Positions 58,741-64,000 of a stretch of 64,000 bases of DNA are shown here, piece by piece. The position numbers were made by a program, and so were the translations under genes. The stretch comes from Amycolatopsis sp. GM8 (lineage in GTDB: Bacteria; Actinomycetota; Actinomycetes; Mycobacteriales; Pseudonocardiaceae): positions 1,446,477 through 1,510,476 of the forward strand of contig NZ_JAJKFK010000001.1 in NCBI RefSeq assembly GCF_021653975.1, given 5' to 3'. The first letter of the stretch is position 1; every line of letters begins with the position of its first letter. Under the pieces are notes generated by a model, which did not search any database, was not told the origin of the DNA, and saw only the letters and a list, made by a program, of their open reading frames with translations.

Positions 58741-59339
58741 AACGCCCTGGCCCGTCGGGGCGCGGCGAAGCCTTCGGCGATCGCTGGATCCGTTGACCAG
58801 CTGGTCAGTGCACTGCTTTCGGTCATACCAGCGGCATGCAGCGCCCCATCGCTATGACCGAGGACGTCTCCCGGCCACGCTTCACCCTTGAGCGCTGCAT
58901 CGTAGGCGTGATGCGTTTCGTTGATCACTCGGTACAGCGGGGTAACAGCCTCTTCGACTGCTCGGGCTCCCTCGATGGCGTCGGCGCCGGCTTTGAGGCC
59001 GCGGATGACGTCGGCGCCGGGGATGAACCACATGCCGACGTTGACGCCGGCTTGGATGCAGCCAGCCGTGCTGGTGTGTTGGATGCAGTCCACAGCGCCG
59101 GCGAGACCAGAGGCGTGGTCGCATCCCTGGCCGTCACATGCGCCCGACCACCGGCGCTGCAACTGACACCCGCACCGCGACAGCCACAACCGCTATCGGC
59201 CGCGTTGTTGCTCTCATAAGTACCACCATCGCCGTAGGACGCGCTGATCGTCAGCGAATCGGGGCCTGCAACCATCGAGACCACCGCCAAAATCGAGAAA
59301 TCGGAGCCTTCGAAGGAGCCCACCCGTCCACTCACAGGT
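58741..59339 (-). pseudogene. Polymorphic toxin tail D remnant (ADP-ribosyltransferase-like)
   Basis: The shared pre-toxin arm is recognisable in broken frames: LTISASYGDGGTYESNNAAD, then DHASGLAGAVDCIQHTSTAG, then CIQAGVNVGMWFIPGADVIR with GLKAGADAIEGAR. The unique tail reads VTPLYRVINETHHAYDAALK, EAWPGDVLGHSDGALHAAGM and ALTSWSTDPAIAEGFA. The late S-x-T-S-W-S/T...A pattern resembles secreted ADP-ribosyltransferase toxins, but this is by eye. A frame change and loss of the PHWLSAAASF part of the arm inactivate it. Confidence 0.65.
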
Positions 59340-59735
59340 GTCAACCACCGCCGAGCTGGCCGAACTCACAGCCGAGGTGACCGCGTGCCAAGCGTCGCTG
59401 ATCCACGACACACCGGTCGGGTCGCTCATCAACAGTGGGTTGTCCGCAATTGTAAGCTATACCGTTACCGGTTTGTGGATCCGACAACAGCCCCAGCGGA
59501 CCCGACCAATGGAAATGCGTCCCGCGTTATACTTGTACGAGGTCGTCCCCGCCATAGTGGTGTCGGGCGCCGAATGGTTTTCAGCGCCCTGCCCCAGCGT
59601 CTGGTTCCCACCCGACATTGCGGGGGGACTGTGTTGCCCGCAGCGTGGTCGTAGCTGCAATTTCTCGACGAAATCTCACCTAAACGTCGTGCCCACTCGA
59701 ACACGCAGTCCAGCTGTATTGAGCGCTTTCGTTGC
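59340..59735 (-). pseudogene. Rhs core remnant ending in the DPxG motif
   Basis: YD-repeat-like pieces occur in shifted frames (NCSYDHAAGNTV; TTSYKYNAGRIS), followed by PLLMSDPTGVSWISDAWHAV and TSAVSSASSAVVDTCEW. DPTG fits the DPxG motif that marks the end of an Rhs core, where toxin tips are exchanged. It leads directly into cassette D. It shows that the parent toxin is an Rhs/YD-repeat protein. Confidence 0.65.
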
Positions 59736-60188
59736 TCAATGCAAAATACCAATATACCAATAGTTAGGGCGCCGATTCTCATCAAATAGCTTTATTGAGT
59801 AAGTCGTGTGACACCCTGCTATCAGTATGTCTCCCGCATTTAAGGTGTAATGACGAGTGAAAGAGATATCACCACCACCAGAAACAGAAAAGGTGAGCTC
59901 ATGCCCGCCCGGTGGTAAATCGACCCAACGCGGAATTTGAATGCCAGGCTGACCGGCAAAGATGCACCGTCGCCCCTCTTTTATCAGAACGTAACGCTTA
60001 TAGCGAATCGACCGCGTGCCTGCGGGAATCCGCGTGAACGCCAACAACCCGGTCCGACCCTCACGCTGCGCTCTGCGGACCTTGCGGCGAGCCAGCCACC
60101 CGAGCGTGGCATCCGTGGCTTGCCGCACCTCGTATGTGTCCATCGGCTCCAGATCACTTCTCAATTTCCGTCGCGAAGAATAGGCCAA
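59736..60188 (-). CDS. Intact unknown protein, candidate orphan immunity protein for cassette C
   Basis: A 150-residue protein with a basic helical start (MAYSSRRKLRSDLEPMDTYE; MDTYEV at 60143 is an alternative start) and a beta-rich remainder (GLLAFTRIPAGTRSIRYKRY, VLIKEGRRCIFAGQPGIQIP, GHELTFSVSGGGDISFTRHY, YWYIGILH). I do not recognise a family. The frame is undamaged although its neighbours are broken. It follows toxin remnant C directly, where an immunity gene is expected. Confidence 0.6.
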   Translation of the reverse strand: MAYSSRRKLRSDLEPMDTYEVRQATDATLGWLARRKVRRAQREGRTGLLAFTRIPAGTRSIRYKRYVLIKEGRRCIFAGQPGIQIPRWVDLPPGGHELTFSVSGGGDISFTRHYTLNAGDILIAGCHTTYSIKLFDENRRPNYWYIGILH

Positions 60189-60243
60189 TTGAGCGCACCA
60201 GCAAGGCCGTATGCCACAGAGCTTACGTTCTGCCCGACGGCCG

Positions 60244-60790
60244 TCAGGTCAGCAAGCCGGGCCAGTCCTCCGGTAAACGCTGGATCTCGATCGCCGGATT
60301 TCCTTGCCTGCGCGCATGTTGCTTACGTAGTGGTCCGCCTGATGAGGATTGATCCGGTCTGCGTTGGACGAAGTTCGTTGTGTGCTGTGCCAACGATATC
60401 AAGCGTCTTGGCTGCTTCGACCGCGTCTGCGCTGACTTTGAGGCTGCGGATGACGTCGGCGGCGGGGAAGAACCACATGCCGATGTTGACGCCGGCTTGG
60501 ATGCAGCCGGCCAGGCTGGGTGGTGGACGCAGTCGACAGCGTCGGCGAGGCCGGAGGCGTGATACACGAAACTTGCGGCGGCACGGAGCCAGTGCGAAAT
60601 CCCCCCACCAGACTGACGGGCCATCGGGTTTTGGTGCCCTCGACCGCCGGTGGGGGTGGTGTCGTGGGTGCGTGGCGCCGACATCGGATAGGCCGCCGTT
60701 CCCACCGACTGGTTTGTCGAGGAATCAGTGGCTTTCGGGCCAGGTTACGGAACTGGCGGTGATGATAGTGAAAGCGCCGAGCTGGTTGCC
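60244..60790 (-). pseudogene. Polymorphic toxin tail C remnant (ParB-like nuclease)
   Basis: The shared arm is clear (MARQSGGGISHWLRAAASFV, YHASGLADAVDCVHHP). A missing G in the run near 60520 then shifts the frame, and GCIQAGVNIGMWFFPAADVI with RSLKVSADAVEAAKTLD continues in another. The unique tail, in pieces, reads INPHQADHYVSNMRAGKEI and AIEIQRLPEDWPGLL. This looks like the start of a ParB-type nuclease fold (x-P-x-x-A-x-x-Y-x-x-N-M-x-x-G...IEI-x-x-LP). It is not translatable as one protein. Confidence 0.65.
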
Positions 60791-60848
60791 GTAAAGGATG
60801 GAGGTTACGGCGAGTCACCGGACTCGTCTCACGGACAGACCATCCGCC

Positions 60849-61214
60849 TCACATCGGACGCTCCGTGTTGACGTGGAGAACAGATTCAACGACGTCGGCG
60901 TCGTCGTTCACGACGACCAACACGAACTCGCCAACGCTCTCTGCTACGCAGGCTCGGATCGGTGTGTCGCCCATGGGCGAGAGACGAGCCACGAGCTCGT
61001 CGAGACCTTCCACCCGAACGCCCCGGTCACGAGCCAACGAGTACTTCACCCGCAACGTCTCTGCCGTGCGCGCAGCAGGTTGTCTGCCAAGCCGCAGCGA
61101 TTTGTCAGGCTCGATGCGGCTGGCGATGGCTGCGGCCCGTTCGACCAATTGGTCCTCAGACGTGGCGAGAAGTGACGCGAGTTCTCGGGCAGCGATAAAG
61201 TCGGTCACCGTCAT
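60849..61214 (-). CDS. Intact small unknown protein, possible orphan immunity protein
   Basis: A 121-residue soluble protein (MTVTDFIAARELASLLATSE, DQLVERAAAIASRIEPDKSL, RVEGLDELVARLSPMGDTPI, ACVAESVGEFVLVVVNDDAD). It is mixed helical then beta, with an acidic C-terminal part. I do not recognise it. It is the second small gene after toxin cassette B on the same strand, so it may be an immunity gene left from a lost tail. Confidence 0.55.
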   Translation of the reverse strand: MTVTDFIAARELASLLATSEDQLVERAAAIASRIEPDKSLRLGRQPAARTAETLRVKYSLARDRGVRVEGLDELVARLSPMGDTPIRACVAESVGEFVLVVVNDDADVVESVLHVNTERPM

Positions 61215-61275
61215 AGTCTATCCACTTCTGCCTTGAAGACGACGCCTCGCAGGAGCACTTCATGGCGTCGGTTAA

Positions 61276-61599
61276 TTACGCGATGTTCTCAACGTTCGCG
61301 AAGTAGATGCGCTCGAGCCCCTTGGCTTCGTTGGAGAAGGAGTAGCACCCCGGGTCGCTCAGGAGCCGCTCGGCGTCTGCAGAGCTCACGCGGTGGGGCT
61401 CCGCTGGCCAGCGGCCAGCCCATACCGAGACGCGACCGAGGTGAAGGAGCTCGACCAAAGCGGCCGCAATCTGATTGATGGTTGGTTGGCCGCCGACCGA
61501 CGCGCGCACATCTTGGTCGCCGAGGGCCTCGGGGAGGGGAATCAGGTCTTCGAGGCCGAGTTCAAGCAAGGCCCCATGCAGGGGCGTGGGAGCGGTCAT
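61276..61599 (-). CDS. Candidate immunity protein for toxin tail B
   Basis: A 107-residue protein starting MTAPTPLHGALLELGLEDLI. Its ATG overlaps the toxin B stop as ATGA, so it was translated together with the toxin. It contains GGQPTINQIAAALVELLHLG, RVSVWAGRWPAEPHRVSSAD and FSNEAKGLERIYFANVEN. Small size, acidity and coupling to a toxin stop are typical of immunity genes. Family unknown. Confidence 0.65.
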   Translation of the reverse strand: MTAPTPLHGALLELGLEDLIPLPEALGDQDVRASVGGQPTINQIAAALVELLHLGRVSVWAGRWPAEPHRVSSADAERLLSDPGCYSFSNEAKGLERIYFANVENIA

Positions 61600-62860
61600 G
61601 GCGATAGTGGAACCCGTAGTCCGTCGTTCTGTCCACAAAAGTACTTCAAGTACGGACCGCCCTTGACTCCCTCTTGCCCGGCCACTCCGCTTGGCAGCAC
61701 ACGGAAGCCAACCGTGCCGTTCGTTCCAGGAACATAGTAGCGTGTTGCCGGATTCGCAGCTCCAGTCTTTCCGGGCAGTACGTCATAGCCCGCGTTCCTG
61801 GCCAAGTCGTCGATCTGGCTCGACGTCAGCCCCTGCACCGACGACGGATCGTCGAGCACCTCGACTGCAGACACGCAGCTGTTGTGGACGAGGATGGGTG
61901 TGGTGCCGGCGTAGTAGGTGTGGATGCCGTCGATTTGGAGGTTGTAGGCGGTGAGGGTGCGTTGGTAAGTGCGCAGGGTGGTGATGGTGGCGAGATGTCG
62001 TGTGGCGGTGAGGACGTGGTCGCCGGGGTGGAGGTCGATGGCGTCGGTGAAGGTGTGAGTGGTGGCGTCCCAGATGGGGTGGTGGTCGGTGACGGTCAGG
62101 GTGGAGCCGTCATCGAGGGTGGCGTCGACCATAGTTTCCTGGCCGGTGTGCCGGATCAGGGCGACGACAGGACGGGCTTGGGTCTTACCCGTGTCGGGGT
62201 CGGTGGCGAGGACTTCATCGCCGACCTTGACTTGGTCGATCGGTTTGTCCTGGCCGTCGGCCATGACGACTGGTGTGCCTGCGGGGAAACTGTTGAGACA
62301 GGACTCGGCTGCGTCGGCCGCCGCGTCTTCGGCTGCGACGGCTGCTCTGGCTGCTTCGATTCCGTCTGCGCCGGCTTTGAGGCCGCGGACAGACTGGGGT
62401 GGTGGATACAGTCCACAGCGTCAGCGAGACCAGACGCGTGACACACAAAACTCGCGGCGGCACGGAGCCAATGCGGGATCCCACCGCCACCGGATTGACG
62501 AGCTGTGGGGCTTTTGCCGGCGAGTGGGTCGATGAAGGGTTTGGGGGCTGCCATCGGACCGGTGGCGGCCCCCGAACGGCCAGTTCCGCGGCCAACGCTA
62601 TGGCCAGCATGCCCGGCCGTCGTATGTCCGTGGCCGCCACCGTGGCTGTAACCGGTCCCGGCGCAGTTGCAGCCGCCACCCCCGCCACCGGGGGCGTTGG
62701 CGTTGTCGTAACCACCACCATCACCGTAGGACGGGCCGATCGTCAGCAGTTGGTCGCCGACACCGCCATCGTCGCCGCCGAGGGAATAGGTGCCTTCAAG
62801 GAGCTCACCCACCCGTCTATTCCCAGGCGTCGACCGCGGCCGAGAGGGCTTCCCTCGCCC
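61596..62860 (-). pseudogene. Polymorphic toxin cassette B: shared arm, HINT domain and unknown toxin tail
   Basis: The shared arm (LLTIGPSYGDGGGYDNANAP, MAAPKPFIDPLAGKSPTARQ, PHWLRAAASFVCHASGLADA) stops at HHPSL. A 61-bp deletion relative to cassette A then shifts the frame at about 62389. The next frame encodes ESCLNSFPAGTPVVMADGQD, a HINT autoprocessing domain closing with HTYYAGTTPILVHN. The toxin tail is CVSAVEVLDDPSSVQGLTSS...GGPYLKYFCGQNDGL, stopping at 61596. The HINT and tail part is open but lacks a start in frame with the arm. Toxin activity is unknown. Confidence 0.78.
62505..62740 (-). repeat. 236-bp direct repeat, copy 1 (cassette B arm)
   Basis: Base-for-base identical to 63765-64000, 1260 bp away; copy 2 runs off the window. 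Both encode the Gly/His-rich pre-toxin arm (CNCAGTGYSHGGGHGHTTAG). Identity over the whole arm points to recent duplication or gene conversion and gives a ready site for homologous recombination. Confidence 0.95.
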
Positions 62861-62867
62861 CGCCTGA

Positions 62868-63230
62868 TCAATCGCTCGCTGTCGACGAATAGACCGATCG
62901 TATGTGCGCGACCGCGACCGTGCGAGGTCCCTCAAGTACTAGAAGTTTCGCCCCCGGGTGTAGATGCGGCCGAGCTAAATCTGGCACCAGAAACCCCACC
63001 GCGCACAACCACCTCCCATCGAGAAGCTCACCCGTCTTCTCTAATAGAATGCTTAGCACTTGGTCCGCTGACGCGGGCCATTCGGGCTGTACCTCGCGTT
63101 CGCCGCCCGAGGCAAAGACCGCCGTGGCCATGTACACAGGCGCGGTCGGCGGCCCTGAGCGACGCCCGCCCTCGTCTGCAGTCGCCCAACGAACAACTGC
63201 GTTCGCCATGGGTTCTTCAATCCTATCCAT
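62868..63230 (-). CDS. Candidate immunity protein for toxin A
   Basis: A 120-residue protein. ATG at 63230 overlaps the toxin stop as TAATG, indicating coupled translation; GTG 63239 and ATG 63206 are alternatives. It contains VVRWATADEGGRRSGPPTAP, YMATAVFASGGEREVQPEWP, VLSILLEKTGELLDGRWLCA and HLHPGAKLLVLEGPRTVAVA. Soluble, no signal. No family recognised. Position and coupling are the evidence for immunity. Confidence 0.68.
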   Translation of the reverse strand: MDRIEEPMANAVVRWATADEGGRRSGPPTAPVYMATAVFASGGEREVQPEWPASADQVLSILLEKTGELLDGRWLCAVGFLVPDLARPHLHPGAKLLVLEGPRTVAVAHIRSVYSSTASD

Positions 63231-64000
63231 TACGGCCACAACCCAATTCCACTCATATGTTGGTTAATCTGCGCGAGCTGGTCGGCGTCGGCATAGTAGG
63301 CCGGCCCGATGCCATCTAGCTTGCCAGCATGATAATGCAATTGATCAGCCAGCGACCTAGGTATCGACGTCGTAACCGTCAACCCGTCACCGCTATTGAG
63401 TAGGCCACCCCACCTTTCGGCATGCTCACCCTCAGTCGCGAACCACTTTCCTTCCATGGCACCATTACCCGTCGAGAATCTACCCGTACTGGCAATGGAG
63501 TCGAACTCGGTCGCATCGACGTTCCGAAAGATCTGCACAGACGCTCTGGCTGCTTCGATTCCGTCTGCGCTGGCTTTGAGGCCGCGGATGACGTCGGCGC
63601 CGGGGATGAACCACATGCCGATGTTGACGCCGGCTTGGATGCAGCCGGTCAGACTGGGGTGGTGGATGCAGTCGACGGCGTCGGCGAGACCCGAGGCGTG
63701 GTAGACGAAGCTTGCGGCGGCGCTGAGCCAGTGCGGGAGGCCTCCGCCCCCTGATTGACGGGCCGTGGGGCTTTTGCCGGCGAGTGGGTCGATGAAGGGT
63801 TTGGGGGCTGCCATCGGACCGGTGGCGGCCCCCGAACGGCCAGTTCCGCGGCCAACGCTATGGCCAGCATGCCCGGCCGTCGTATGTCCGTGGCCGCCAC
63901 CGTGGCTGTAACCGGTCCCGGCGCAGTTGCAGCCGCCACCCCCGCCACCGGGGGCGTTGGCGTTGTCGTAACCACCACCATCACCGTAGGACGGGCCGAT
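63230..64000 (-). CDS. Polymorphic (Rhs-type) toxin, C-terminal 256 residues; 5' part outside the window
   Basis: The frame is open from the right edge to the stop at 63230. In order: a Gly/His-rich arm (IGPSYGDGGGYDNANAPGGG, YSHGGGHGHTTAGHAGHSVG), PMAAPKPFIDPLAGKSPTAR, a hydrophobic pre-toxin segment (PHWLSAAASFVYHASGLADA, CIQAGVNIGMWFIPGADVIR, GLKASADGIEAARA), then the toxin tail. The tail reads IFRNVDATEFDSIASTGRFS, GNGAMEGKWFATEGEHAERW, GGLLNSGDGLTVTTSIPRSL and LDGIGPAYYADADQLAQIN. The tail resembles a group of secreted tails with EGKWFA motifs, possibly ADP-ribosyltransferase fold; activity is not proven. Confidence 0.75.
   Translation of the reverse strand: MGPSYGDGGGYDNANAPGGGGGGCNCAGTGYSHGGGHGHTTAGHAGHSVGRGTGRSGAATGPMAAPKPFIDPLAGKSPTARQSGGGGLPHWLSAAASFVYHASGLADAVDCIHHPSLTGCIQAGVNIGMWFIPGADVIRGLKASADGIEAARASVQIFRNVDATEFDSIASTGRFSTGNGAMEGKWFATEGEHAERWGGLLNSGDGLTVTTSIPRSLADQLHYHAGKLDGIGPAYYADADQLAQINQHMSGIGLWP
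63765..64000 (-). repeat. 236-bp direct repeat, copy 2 (cassette A arm)
   Basis: Identical to 62505-62740 up to the window edge, so the repeat is longer than seen. It lies in the coding sequence of the open toxin A frame. Confidence 0.95.

Noticed and set aside
59465..59785. 106-codon minus-strand frame as a separate gene
   Set aside because: The pieces fit the decayed Rhs core in shifted frames better than a new protein.
55041..64000. Intact prophage or conjugative element
   Set aside because: No capsid, tail, lysis, TraB/FtsK or replication genes are visible; only recombinase and transposase remnants occur.

Overview
The window looks like chromosomal DNA of a high-GC actinomycete, most likely Amycolatopsis or a close Pseudonocardiaceae relative. 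Support comes from the strongly GC-rich codon use, frequent GTG/TTG starts, an RpfB-type resuscitation factor, F420-type LLM oxidoreductases, and blocks of conserved actinobacterial gene order (mfd / SurA-like lipoprotein / mazG, eno-ftsB-DUF501-ppx, glmU-prs, rplY-pth, metG-tatD-rpfB-rsmA, and ispE followed by an ABC-F gene). The assignment rests on gene content only.

1-8.4 kb: a family 5 uracil-DNA glycosylase cut by the window edge, an S10 carboxypeptidase, a lipoprotein, a secreted subtilase, and the eno-ftsB-DUF501-ppx operon on the minus strand. 8.4-21.4 kb: a TPR protein, a striking inverted array of 21-bp repeats, a MarR/quinone-oxidoreductase pair with two matching operators, the efeUOB iron-uptake operon under an IdeR/DtxR-like box, then mazG, a SurA-like lipoprotein, a second 21-bp repeat cluster, mfd and an LLM oxidoreductase. 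21.4-33.9 kb: a regulator, a sugar dehydrogenase, a non-coding stretch with a giant palindrome, desaturase-TetR, tRNA-Gln, a diguanylate cyclase, glmU-prs, rplY-pth and a double-domain DivIVA protein.

33.9-50 kb: an acyl-activating enzyme, a mycothiol-dependent isomerase pseudogene with a visible micro-inversion, ABC-F, ispE, a TetR/MFS pair, a MetN-like orphan ATPase preceded by a SAM (S-box) riboswitch, rsmA, rpfB, tatD, metG, and a PadR/DrrAB-type exporter. 50-55 kb: a 1130-residue secreted protein joining a phosphodiester glycosidase domain to a metallophosphoesterase domain, a degenerate GH25-like protein and an SDR.

55-64 kb is accessory DNA. A LysR gene is cut after about 16 codons where a serine-recombinase element has entered. 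It is followed by IS21 istB and tyrosine-recombinase remnants and then a minus-strand polymorphic-toxin locus. The 3' end of an open toxin reading frame (cassette A) enters from the right edge with its immunity-like gene. Further downstream lie at least three decayed copies of the toxin tail (B with a HINT domain, C with a ParB-like remnant, D with an Rhs core DPxG remnant). All share the same pre-toxin arm, and intact small immunity-like ORFs are interleaved. The layout fits recombination-driven replacement of toxin tips, in which old immunity genes outlive the toxins they matched.
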